Source: Thalassospira povalilytica
GTDB taxonomy: Bacteria > Pseudomonadota > Alphaproteobacteria > Rhodospirillales > Thalassospiraceae
Direction: 5' to 3'
Assembly: GCF_002844235.1 (NCBI RefSeq)
Contig: NZ_PGTS01000001.1
Location: forward strand, 868,001 to 932,000
DNA length: 64,000 nucleotides
Shown here: piece by piece, positions 28,008 to 36,138 of the stretch
Position numbering within the stretch: the first letter of the stretch is position 1
Layout of the letters: the number at the start of each line of letters is the position of its first letter
Notes under the pieces: model-generated
The model's database searches: none
What the model saw: only the letters and a program-made list of their open reading frames with translations
Told to the model about the DNA's origin: nothing
Made by a program: the position numbers and the translations under genes

Positions 28008-29537
28008 ATGAGAGTTTCGATATCCCGTCTGATCGCCATTGGTATGGTGTCAGGTTTGTTGGCGCTGCCAGGAATTGGTATGCCCTCAGTATCCTTTGCC
28101 GCGACCGGCGACCTTGCCCTTTCCGATATCTATAAGGGCATAACGATGGGGGTTGTTCGCATCAATGTCGTCAAGAAAAGCTATAACGAAATCGTCGCCG
28201 AAGAACGCGAGAAAAAGGAAAATGGCGAAGATTTCTGGCTGCCGCCCGATGAACGTCGCAAGGACGATAATGACGACGAAGAAAAGGAAGACCCGAACGA
28301 ACCCGAACATGACTGGGAAAAGAAACGCCGCAACAAGGCAACCGGGACCGGCTTCTTCATTTCCCACGACGGCCTGATTGTCACCAACGAACATGTCGTG
28401 CGCGACGGGGTGCGGTTCATCGTGATCCTGACTGACGATCGCCGTCTTCCGGCAACGTTGGTTGGAAAGGACTTCCTGACCGATCTCGCCGTTCTCAGGG
28501 TTGATATGCCCGATGATATAGAGCCGTTGAAATGGGGAAGTTCCCACGCTGCTGCCGTCGGGGACCCGGTCTTTGCGGTCGGATATCCGTACGGGTTTGA
28601 TCAAAGCCTGACCACCGGGGTGATTTCGGGCAAGCAGCGCGAACTCACCAAGGGGCAATATAACCCCTATATCCAGACCGATACCGCCGTTAACAAGGGC
28701 AATTCAGGCGGACCACTTTTGTCGATGGATGGCAAGGTGATCGGCGTTAATTCCGCGCTTTATACCCGGTCCGGTGGCAATGAGGGGCTGGCATTTTCAA
28801 TTCAGTCCGAGCATGCGCAGGGCATTATCAGCTTGCTGGTGGCAGATGGTGAAATCAAACGCAGCTGGTTTGGCATCGCCTATAGCGAAGTCAAAAAAGG
28901 CATGGGAAAGCTGCTTGGAATGGAACGGGACGAAGGCATGCTGGTGTCACGGGCGCCTGACGATGAACCTGCCTATAAGGCCGGTATTCGTGCCGGTGAC
29001 GTGATCGTCGCGGTCAATGGTGAAACCGTTCAATCGCGCATGAATTTCCGTATGCAGGCCGCAATGGTCAAGGGCGAAGCCACGGTCACTGTATGGCGCA
29101 ATGACGGTTATCGCAGCTTTACCCTGATCCCCGATGACATGGACGAAGCCAAATCCCGCCGCCGGGCCCAGGAACGCGAAAAAATGGGGCTTGGCAGCAA
29201 GGACAAGGATGACGGGCGCAAGGAAGTTATGGGCATGGACCTTGTTCCGGCCAATGAAAAAGCCTGGAAAAAACTTGAACTTCCGGTGGGAACGACGGGG
29301 CTTGTCGTAGACCGCATGGAAACCATGAGCCAGGCCTCGCGTGCAGGCTTTTCCAAGGGGGACTTCATTACACAGGTCAATGACGTCGCCATGAAAACCC
29401 CCGAAGATTTCGAAACCATCATGCAACGCGCCCTCGACGAAGATCAGCAATATGTTCTGGTCCGCTATCTGCGCAAGGGCGAGGATCGCGTGCGTATGAT
29501 GGACGTGCTTGAGATGGTCGATCTCGAAGCATACTGA
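28008..29537 (+). CDS. Exported trypsin-like serine protease with two PDZ domains
   Basis: A 509-aa HtrA-like protease with a signal peptide ending near SFAA (about 32). A highly charged insertion (about 62-110, rich in Glu, Asp, Lys and Arg) precedes the trypsin domain. The triad is His129 (TNEHVV), Asp159 (DLAVLRVD) and Ser233 (GNSGGPL). Two PDZ domains follow (about 285-372 and 400-505). The gene begins 67 bp after the receptor with only a weak hairpin between, so co-expression is likely, and ends at a strong terminator. It differs from housekeeping DegP by the charged insertion and by its neighbours. Confidence 0.88.
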   Translation: MRVSISRLIAIGMVSGLLALPGIGMPSVSFAATGDLALSDIYKGITMGVVRINVVKKSYNEIVAEEREKKENGEDFWLPPDERRKDDNDDEEKEDPNEPEHDWEKKRRNKATGTGFFISHDGLIVTNEHVVRDGVRFIVILTDDRRLPATLVGKDFLTDLAVLRVDMPDDIEPLKWGSSHAAAVGDPVFAVGYPYGFDQSLTTGVISGKQRELTKGQYNPYIQTDTAVNKGNSGGPLLSMDGKVIGVNSALYTRSGGNEGLAFSIQSEHAQGIISLLVADGEIKRSWFGIAYSEVKKGMGKLLGMERDEGMLVSRAPDDEPAYKAGIRAGDVIVAVNGETVQSRMNFRMQAAMVKGEATVTVWRNDGYRSFTLIPDDMDEAKSRRRAQEREKMGLGSKDKDDGRKEVMGMDLVPANEKAWKKLELPVGTTGLVVDRMETMSQASRAGFSKGDFITQVNDVAMKTPEDFETIMQRALDEDQQYVLVRYLRKGEDRVRMMDVLEMVDLEAY

Positions 29538-29553
29538 CAAAGCGCCTTATCAC

Positions 29554-29586
29554 AGCGGGACAGCAGAAATGCTGTCCCGCTTTTTA
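29554..29586 (+). terminator. Terminator after the exported protease
   Basis: AGCGGGACAGC (29554-29564) and GCTGTCCCGCT (29571-29581) form an 11-bp stem followed by TTTTT. Confidence 0.93.
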
Positions 29587-29857
29587 TGTCGTAACACTCG
29601 GACCGATCCATTCCCGATGTCGCGGGCGGGGGCGTAATCGCCAATCATCCGTCAATTCGGTCTTCAAGAAAAAGACCGGCGGAACGCCAGGTGCCTGTTG
29701 CGGCAAAACGCCATGTGATCAGGTGTTTGAGGCGTATGAATGCGCATTCGTACCTCTGATGGATGGCTTGCACGTACAAGGCTATAAAACCGGACGCCGT
29801 GCTTTTCGCATTCGGGCAAAGTCGCGACATCAACCACACAAGGGGATGTTTAGACAT

Positions 29858-30721
29858 ATGGTCTCGTATTTTTGGACGCGGCGATTGGGATGCATGATGG
29901 TGCTGGGCGGTCTTGCGATCTCCACAACGGCAATCATCATGGCCCTGAGCAGCGATGCCTACGCCCAATCGGCAACGCCGGGGCAAAAGGAAATTATCCG
30001 CGAACAGGTAAATCCCCAGACCGAAGATGCTCTGAAACCATGGCTGGGCGGCGACTGGCAGATCGGCGTGCTTGGCCGGGTCAGTTCCAATCCCTATCGC
30101 GGTGCAGACAACACGGATCTGACCGGATTGCCCATGCTGGCCTATGATGCCGAACGCCTGCATGTCGGCATTGATGGAATCAATGCAAAGGTTTGGGAAA
30201 ACAAATTTGGCAGCGTGTCTTTGCTCGGCAATCTGCGGATGGAGCCATTCGATCCCGATGATTCTCCGTATCTCAAGGGGCTTGAAGACCGGGACATGGC
30301 ATTCGAAGCCGGACTTGGCGGATCATTGCGTCTGTGGCGGGGTGAAGTGAAGGCAAGCTATCTGACCGATGTGAATGATGCTTATGGCGGACATGAAATT
30401 GATGTCGGCTATTACATCCCGACCAATTGGGACAAGTTCAATTTCAATATCGGCGGTGGTGTCACTTGGCAAAGCGAAGAACTGGTTGATTACAATGTTG
30501 GCGTAAAACGCAGTGAAGCGCGCAGTGACCGGGGCTTCTATGCACCGGATGCGGCCTTTGTCCCCCATCTTGATTTCAGCGTGATCTATCCGGTGACCGA
30601 AAGCTTTGCCGTGATCGGGACAAGTGATGTGCGCTTCCTGCCCGATGAATATACCGACAGCTCAATCATCGAAGATGACTATGTCATCAGTGCGGGACTG
30701 GTGCTGGTTTATACCTTCTAG
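29858..30721 (+). CDS. MipA/OmpV-family outer-membrane protein
   Basis: A 287-aa outer-membrane beta-barrel. The ATG at 29858 is chosen for AAGGGG about 12 nt upstream and because a signal peptide follows directly (GCMMVLGGLAISTTAIIMAL to AYAQ). The mature part has GVLGRVSSNPYRGADN and LPMLAYDAERLHVG, as in MipA/OmpV proteins, and ends LVLVYTF with a terminal Phe. Members are scaffold or porin-like proteins of the outer membrane; the exact role is unknown. It follows the protease's terminator and so is a separate unit. Confidence 0.85.
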   Translation: MVSYFWTRRLGCMMVLGGLAISTTAIIMALSSDAYAQSATPGQKEIIREQVNPQTEDALKPWLGGDWQIGVLGRVSSNPYRGADNTDLTGLPMLAYDAERLHVGIDGINAKVWENKFGSVSLLGNLRMEPFDPDDSPYLKGLEDRDMAFEAGLGGSLRLWRGEVKASYLTDVNDAYGGHEIDVGYYIPTNWDKFNFNIGGGVTWQSEELVDYNVGVKRSEARSDRGFYAPDAAFVPHLDFSVIYPVTESFAVIGTSDVRFLPDEYTDSSIIEDDYVISAGLVLVYTF

Positions 30722-30791
30722 GGTCGGCAATTCGAAATGATCTGATCCATCTTTACCCCAAAACTTTCCGGTGCCAGTGATGGTGATCGGG

Positions 30792-30836
30792 GTGGGCCGG
30801 TTTCCCCGCTGTTTTTGACCGGCCCACAATTTTTTC
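30792..30836 (+). terminator. Terminator after the MipA gene
   Basis: GTGGGCCGGT (30792-30801) and ACCGGCCCAC (30818-30827) pair over a 16-nt loop and are followed by AATTTTTT. Confidence 0.88.
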
Positions 30837-30838
30837 GA

Positions 30839-31231
30839 CTATTGCAAAGCCAGCTCAAGCAAATCCCATTTGTTGCCATACAGATCCTCAAACACCGCAA
30901 CTGTGCCATATGGCTCGTGTCGCGGGGCTTCAAGAAACCGCACACCGGCCCTTGTCATGCGTGCGTGGTCGCGCGCAAAATCATCGGTATTGAGGAAAAA
31001 GCCCACCCGGCCGCCTGTCTGGTTGCCAATCGCATTTTCCTGATCCGCACCGGATGCCCGGGCCAGCAAGATGCGGGTTTCCGTCGCAGCCTTCGGGGCA
31101 ACGATGACCCAGCGTTTCCCGTCCCCCATATCCGTATCTTCAATCAGATCAAACCCGACCTTGTCGGTATAAAAGGCAATGGCGTCGTCATAGTCGCGCA
31201 CAATAAGCGCGCACAAACCGATATGGGGCAT
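30839..31231 (-). CDS. VOC-superfamily (glyoxalase-like) protein
   Basis: A 130-aa single-module VOC protein. It begins HIGLCALIVRDYDDAIAFYT, the usual first beta-alpha unit with a metal-ligand His near the N-terminus, and ends YGTVAVFEDLYGNKWDLLE, the usual end strand with the acidic ligand. Members are metal-dependent lyases, isomerases, dioxygenases or resistance proteins; substrate is not predictable here. It is convergent with mipA and next to radC on the same strand. Confidence 0.85.
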   Translation of the reverse strand: MPHIGLCALIVRDYDDAIAFYTDKVGFDLIEDTDMGDGKRWVIVAPKAATETRILLARASGADQENAIGNQTGGRVGFFLNTDDFARDHARMTRAGVRFLEAPRHEPYGTVAVFEDLYGNKWDLLELALQ

Positions 31232-31269
31232 GATGAATTCTCGTTATGCGATGGGTGACCAGATGCGGT

Positions 31270-32130
31270 CTATATCAGGCCAAGCGTCTTGAAGGAATTA
31301 TATCCGGCATGACTGATGATGATATGGTCATGCACGATGATTTCCATCGCTTTGGCGGCATCAATGATCTTGCGGGTCATGTCGATATCACCCTTTGACG
31401 GGGTGGCATCACCGCTTGGGTGGTTGTGTACCAGAATGATCGCCGATGCATGCAGTTCAAGTGCGCGTTTTATCACCTCGCGCGGATAGACCGGGGTGTG
31501 ATCAACCGTGCCGCGCTGATGACATTCATCGGCAATCAGGCGGTTCTTGCGATCAAGAAACAGCAAATGCAGTTCTTCGGTCTTGAGATGCCCGATCCGG
31601 ACCCGGCAATATTCGATCAGCTGTTCCCAGCTCGCAATCACCGGCAATTCCATGGCACGTTCACGCGAAAGATGCCGCGCGCCGGCTTCGGCAATTTTGA
31701 TGGCCGCGATCCCGGCATCGCCCAGTCCCTTGGCGGTTTGCAAATCTTCGGGGCGGGCGGCAAGGACATTGGCAAAGCTTCCGAATTGCGCAATCAGTGC
31801 CTTTGCCAATGGTTTGACGTCCCCGCGCGGCATCGCCATGCACAGCATCAATTCCAGAAGCTCGTAATCGGCCAATGCATCGGCACCCCCCTTGATAAAA
31901 CGTTCACGCAGGCGCTGGCGGTGGCCGTGATAATGGGGTTTTGCAGGCTTGGCCGATTTTGATGCTTTGTCATCTGCTTTGGATGCGATGTCTGCATCGA
32001 CCGGGGTGGCGTTACCCGATGCCAGATGATCGCGGGTCTGATCAAAAAAGACCCGCGTGCCGTCATCAATTTCAGATGGGGTGGGGATATTCGGGGCAGA
32101 AGCAGGTTTGCGATCTTCGGTTTCGCTCAA
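31270..32130 (-). CDS. radC: RadC/JAB-domain protein
   Basis: A 286-aa RadC-family protein. A disordered Lys/Ala-rich N-terminus (about 1-65) leads to the helical UPF0758 N-region (RQRLRERFIKGGADALADYELLE), a helix-hairpin-helix like stretch (GLGDAGIAAIK) and the JAMM motif HNHPSGDATPSKGD. The start is TTG at 32128-32130 with GGGGAAG upstream. Despite the name, a role in DNA repair is not established; the JAMM motif suggests a metalloprotease or isopeptidase fold. It lies 26 nt downstream of map. Confidence 0.92.
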   Translation of the reverse strand: MSETEDRKPASAPNIPTPSEIDDGTRVFFDQTRDHLASGNATPVDADIASKADDKASKSAKPAKPHYHGHRQRLRERFIKGGADALADYELLELMLCMAMPRGDVKPLAKALIAQFGSFANVLAARPEDLQTAKGLGDAGIAAIKIAEAGARHLSRERAMELPVIASWEQLIEYCRVRIGHLKTEELHLLFLDRKNRLIADECHQRGTVDHTPVYPREVIKRALELHASAIILVHNHPSGDATPSKGDIDMTRKIIDAAKAMEIIVHDHIIISHAGYNSFKTLGLI

Positions 32131-32156
32131 TTCTGCTTCCCCCGTTTGGCCCTTGT

Positions 32157-32963
32157 TTATTCTGCCGCAGCGGGCAGGTCATAGGGCGGCTTGTCCAGAC
32201 CGGCCGGGGATCGGGTAAAGATTTCAAACCCGTCATCCGTCACGCCGAGCGAATGTTCAAACTGTGCCGACAGTTTGCGGTCTCGCGTTACGGCTGTCCA
32301 GCCATCTGGCAAAATTTTGCACGCATAGGTTCCCTGATTGATCATCGGCTCAATCGTAAAGATCATGCCAGGTTCAAGAACCAGACCTTCGCCCGGCTTG
32401 CCGTAATGCAGGACATTGGGCGCATCATGGAATACCTGGCCAAGGCCATGCCCGCAGAAATCACGCACGACCGAAAAACGTTCGCTTTCGGCATAGGACT
32501 GGATCGCATGACCAATATCGCCAAGGGTCGCGCCCGGCTTAACCGCATTGATGCCCCGCCAAAGCGCTTCATAGGTCACATCAACAAGACGCTGCGCCAT
32601 GACTTTGGGTGTGCCTGCGATATACATGCGTGATGTATCGCCGTACCAGCCATCAAGGATAACCGTGACATCGATATTCATGATGTCGCCATTGGCCAGT
32701 TTCTTGTCACCGGGAATACCGTGACAGACCACATGGTTGATTGATGTGCAGATCGATTTCGGAAAACCGCGATAGCCAAGGCAGGCCGAAATCGCGTTAT
32801 GGTCGCGGATATATTCGTCGCACAGGCGGTCAAGTTCACCGGTGGTTACACCGGGCACCACATGCGGGGTAATCATATCAAGCACTTCCGCTGCCAGCTT
32901 GCCTGCGGCGCGCATGCCTTCAAATGCTTCGGGTCCGTGAAGTTTGACTGTTCCGTTCGCCAC
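32157..32963 (-). CDS. map: Methionine aminopeptidase, type I
   Basis: Removes the initiator Met from nascent proteins. The 268-aa protein has the five metal ligands in IDVTVILDGWYGDTSRM (two Asp), FCGHGLGQVFH (His), FTIEPMI (Glu) and AQFEHSLGV (Glu). It starts at GTG (32961-32963), with AAGGAG seven nt upstream. It forms a unit with radC downstream; sfsA lies upstream on the same strand about 115 bp away. Confidence 0.96.
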   Translation of the reverse strand: MANGTVKLHGPEAFEGMRAAGKLAAEVLDMITPHVVPGVTTGELDRLCDEYIRDHNAISACLGYRGFPKSICTSINHVVCHGIPGDKKLANGDIMNIDVTVILDGWYGDTSRMYIAGTPKVMAQRLVDVTYEALWRGINAVKPGATLGDIGHAIQSYAESERFSVVRDFCGHGLGQVFHDAPNVLHYGKPGEGLVLEPGMIFTIEPMINQGTYACKILPDGWTAVTRDRKLSAQFEHSLGVTDDGFEIFTRSPAGLDKPPYDLPAAAE

Positions 32964-33077
32964 CCGAAATCTCCTTACGTTCGGCTAAGTATATCTGTGT
33001 TTTATAGTCCAATGACATAAAGCCAGACGCCGAAATTGGCAAGGATTGGCTGATATGCAGGGATTTGGGATCGGTGC

Positions 33078-33791
33078 TTACAGGCCGACAATCGGTAACG
33101 CGGACCGCACGGTCACGGCATCTGTATCAATCGAACAGTCATAGGCAATCGCCTCGACCCCGTTGCTGCGCGCGGCCTTGAACCGTTCGCCGTAATGGGG
33201 ATCAATATCGGTCGACAGGGTAAAGCGATCACAATCGGTACGCTGGATCAGGTAAAACATCACAGCCCGATGACCTTCGGCCACCATATCGGCCATTTCA
33301 TCAAGATGCTTGGCCCCGCGTGCGGTGACGGCATCGGGGAATTCGGCAAGACCGGGCACATCTTCATCGCGTTTCAGATGCACATTCTTGACTTCGACAT
33401 AACAAAGCCCGCGATCGGGGGCCGACAGCAGGATATCAATCCGCGAGTTTTTGCCGTATTTGACTTCGCGTTTCAGGGTCTCATAGCCCGCCAGTTCCGG
33501 GACCTTGCCCGACAGGATCGCTTCTTCGACGATGGCATTGGGATGGGCGGTATTGATCCCGATCCAAGCATCACCGATCTGGCACAGCTCCCAGCTATAT
33601 TTCAGTTTGCGTTTCGGATTGTCCGATTTTGACAGCCAGACATCAATGCCCGGCTCCTTAAGGCCGATCATCCCGCCCGGATTGGCGCAATGGGCCGTAA
33701 TCATCTCGCCATTATCCAGTTCGATATCGGCAAGGAAACGTTTGTACCGCTTGATCAGTTTGCCATGGATCAGGGGCTGGGGAAGCTGCAT
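33078..33791 (-). CDS. sfsA: SfsA family protein
   Basis: A 237-aa SfsA protein, named for stimulating sugar fermentation in Escherichia coli and reported to bind DNA. Typical stretches are GKLIKRYKRFLADIEL, ITAHCANPGGMIGL, KNSRIDILLS and CYVEVKNVHL; the last resembles a PD-(D/E)XK nuclease core (Asp...Glu-Val-Lys). The true biochemical role is uncertain. It is usually found beside map in alphaproteobacteria, as here. Confidence 0.93.
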   Translation of the reverse strand: MQLPQPLIHGKLIKRYKRFLADIELDNGEMITAHCANPGGMIGLKEPGIDVWLSKSDNPKRKLKYSWELCQIGDAWIGINTAHPNAIVEEAILSGKVPELAGYETLKREVKYGKNSRIDILLSAPDRGLCYVEVKNVHLKRDEDVPGLAEFPDAVTARGAKHLDEMADMVAEGHRAVMFYLIQRTDCDRFTLSTDIDPHYGERFKAARSNGVEAIAYDCSIDTDAVTVRSALPIVGL

Positions 33792-33918
33792 GAAAAACCT
33801 TTCGGGAAATCTGTCCTGACAGAAACTGTCAGTTTGGGGCGGCGATCAGGATGCCAATTTTGCGGCAAATCGGTCATACATCAACCCCTTGCAAACACAT
33901 GCCCGTATCGGAACCATC

Positions 33919-34137
33919 ATGCGTCAAAGCCTGCGCGCCAAAATCATTGCCGTTTGCGATCGCAAAATCGCGCAAAAGGGATCGGATGGCGGCCTGTCAT
34001 TCTATGCGTTCTTTGCCAACCGCAACGATGATCCAGCGCTTTTGATGGAAGCCGCAACCTGGTGGATCGAAACCCATCAGCTTGATCATTTTGAAAAGGC
34101 CACCAAAATCCGTGGTATGCTCTTAGCCGGGATGTGA
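33919..34137 (+). CDS. Small hypothetical protein, 72 aa
   Basis: From the ATG at 33919 the frame encodes RQSLRAKIIAVCDRKIAQKG, then LSFYAFFANRNDDPALLMEA and WWIETHQLDHFEKATKI. The product is mostly helical, soluble and without Cys pairs or a signal peptide. Composition and codon use look protein-like and there is no competing gene on the other strand, although a clear Shine-Dalgarno sequence is missing. A TTG ten codons upstream is an alternative start. It overlaps the end of the convergent M41-like gene by 15 bp. I do not recognise a family. Confidence 0.6.
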   Translation: MRQSLRAKIIAVCDRKIAQKGSDGGLSFYAFFANRNDDPALLMEAATWWIETHQLDHFEKATKIRGMLLAGM

Positions 34138-35148
34138 ACCAATTGCCTCTATGTCTTTATTTTGCGACAAAACGATGGTCGGGAAACCATCAGGTAGCTG
34201 AACCGGTGAAAGCAACTGGCGAAGCTGCGAAGCTTTAACATGCTTTTGCCTGTGCAGAGTCTCGCACAGGCTATCGAACACGTCAGAATTCAGCAAAAAA
34301 TATTGTTCGAGCAGGCTGAAATGATGTTCTCGCAGCCCGCGGAGAGCTTGGTTGTTGTGCTCGATCTCCATCGGATTTGTTGGGGTGGGATAGAAAATTT
34401 GATCAGGCTGTTGGCCTAGAAATCGTTTGGCTGCGTCCATCCAATGCTCATAATCTCGCTGTGAGCCATCATGGATAACACCAAGTTTGAATTTCTCTGC
34501 CGCTTGACCGGCAAGACAACATAACATTGCCCAGTGATATTCATTTGATGCAGCAACTTGATGCTTCAAACCGGAGCCAATGGTTGCCCCCAAACTGAGC
34601 TCCGACGGCTTGGTTATGATTTCGACATAGCCAGGAATCTCGTCAACAGCGGCAAACATCAGCGCGTGGCCTGCTTCGTGTATTGCGACCGTTTGACTAT
34701 CCCTCTTTGAAAATGCCGGGCGTACAAAGTGTTGTATGTTCCACGCAAGCGGGCTTGTCAGTTTGCCGATTACAAAAGCGATGATCGCGCCAAGACAGAA
34801 AAGCGCAAAAGCCGCGGCCAAGGCTGCGAGTTCTGCCGGATTTTGGCTGAAATAGTGATATGTCGCGCCGCCTGAATCCGAAACAAACCACATGGAACAC
34901 GCAATAAAAAACAGTCCGGCAAGCCAACTGCGCACACTCATTGCAATCGGGAAAAGCAGTTGGGTCAGGATCAAAAACACCGGGAACAGCAGCAAATAGC
35001 CAAAAAGCGTTTTAGAAAAATCATCTGCGGGATCATCAATCTTGTTGAAAACAACAAGAATTGCAGCAATCAGCAGAACACAGAGGAAAAGCCCGGCAAC
35101 GCTTTTGATTGTAGCCTTTCCGGCAAATCCGAACCTTCTGAATTTCAC
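34123..35148 (-). CDS. Membrane-bound M41-like metallopeptidase lacking an AAA domain
   Basis: The 341-aa protein has about four N-terminal transmembrane helices (about 15-34, 48-70, 74-91, 107-128). It is followed by a peptidase-like region with HEAGHA (157-162) and LAGQAAEKFKLGVIHDG leading to Asp232, which together match the zinc ligands and fold order of the FtsH M41 domain. No Walker motifs are present, so the ATPase half of FtsH is absent. The GTG start overlaps the methyltransferase stop by 4 nt (GTGA). By eye the gene is more A/T-rich than its neighbours, which hints at acquisition. Function is unknown. Confidence 0.72.
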   Translation of the reverse strand: MKFRRFGFAGKATIKSVAGLFLCVLLIAAILVVFNKIDDPADDFSKTLFGYLLLFPVFLILTQLLFPIAMSVRSWLAGLFFIACSMWFVSDSGGATYHYFSQNPAELAALAAAFALFCLGAIIAFVIGKLTSPLAWNIQHFVRPAFSKRDSQTVAIHEAGHALMFAAVDEIPGYVEIITKPSELSLGATIGSGLKHQVAASNEYHWAMLCCLAGQAAEKFKLGVIHDGSQRDYEHWMDAAKRFLGQQPDQIFYPTPTNPMEIEHNNQALRGLREHHFSLLEQYFLLNSDVFDSLCETLHRQKHVKASQLRQLLSPVQLPDGFPTIVLSQNKDIEAIGSHPG

Positions 35149-36050
35149 GTGTTTTTCCCCGAACTGTCATCGCCAAGGAAATCAACCAGGCTGACCTGAC
35201 CCGATCCACGGCGCAGCGGCTTGGGCTGGCTGTCATCGGGTGCCCAGGCCGTCAGATAGATCACCTGAAACTTCGCATGAATACGGCCATCTTGGCGGGT
35301 ATGGCGTTCGTGATAGATCGCGGCCGCACGGGCAAGGGTGCTGCGTTTGGTGAATTTCTTGGACCGTTTGGCGATCAGGTTGCTTTCACCCATCCCCGAC
35401 AGATCGCGCATCAGTTTAAGCGCATCGGGATAATCAATGGTGATGTCATCGGCATCAACCACCGGCAGGGCAAAGCCACTGCGCTGAAGCAATGCACCGG
35501 CATCCTTCACATCGACGAACGGTGATACACGCGGGGATACGCCACCTTCTTCCTCGGCCTCGGCAGCCATCAGGGCTTCGCGCAAATCACGCAATGTATC
35601 GCCGCCCAGCATACAGGCCAAAAGCAACCCGTCGGGTTTCAGAGCCCGGCGTGCTTGCAACAGCATGCCCGGAAGGTCATTGACCCAGTGCAGCGACAGG
35701 TTGGACAGGATCAGATCAAGCGAACCTTCGGCAAAGGGCAGGAATTCCTCGTCCGCGACAAGGGCCGGTTTGCCATTATTGGCCCGCGCATTGCGGGCAT
35801 AGCTGGTTGAAATATCGGATTGATACAGTGTTTCAATACCGCCGCGCGTGCCAATGATCTGGCCCAATTCGCCACTGTGGCAGCCAAGATCAACTGCCAT
35901 GGGGAATGTGCGTGTGGTATCATCAAGCCGGTCGGCAAGCCGTTCGGCGGTTTCGGCAAACAGGAAATTGTAATCCTGTGCCCTGGTTGCCGCACGGTCG
36001 CGGCGCAGCTTTAATATGTCTCGATCAAAGACAGTGATCGGATCGGCCAT
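35145..36050 (-). CDS. NDUFAF5-like SAM-dependent methyltransferase
   Basis: A 301-aa class I methyltransferase. The start ITVFDRDILKLRRDRAA is typical of the NDUFAF5/BioC-related group of alphaproteobacteria; motif I is VDLGCHSGELG and motif IV LDLILSNLSLHWVNDLPG. Mitochondrial NDUFAF5 hydroxylates a complex I arginine, and the bacterial homologue may act similarly or as a methyltransferase; this is inference. It precedes comF in many relatives, but here about 7 kb of other genes intervene. Downstream it is translationally coupled to the M41-like gene. Confidence 0.85.
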   Translation of the reverse strand: MADPITVFDRDILKLRRDRAATRAQDYNFLFAETAERLADRLDDTTRTFPMAVDLGCHSGELGQIIGTRGGIETLYQSDISTSYARNARANNGKPALVADEEFLPFAEGSLDLILSNLSLHWVNDLPGMLLQARRALKPDGLLLACMLGGDTLRDLREALMAAEAEEEGGVSPRVSPFVDVKDAGALLQRSGFALPVVDADDITIDYPDALKLMRDLSGMGESNLIAKRSKKFTKRSTLARAAAIYHERHTRQDGRIHAKFQVIYLTAWAPDDSQPKPLRRGSGQVSLVDFLGDDSSGKNT

Positions 36051-36138
36051 GAGGCGGGATGCTCCGGCAAAAGTCGTTAAAAATGTTACGACCTAGATAG
36101 AGCGTCTTGGTCCGCCGCGCAATCAGCCATCAAACCAT

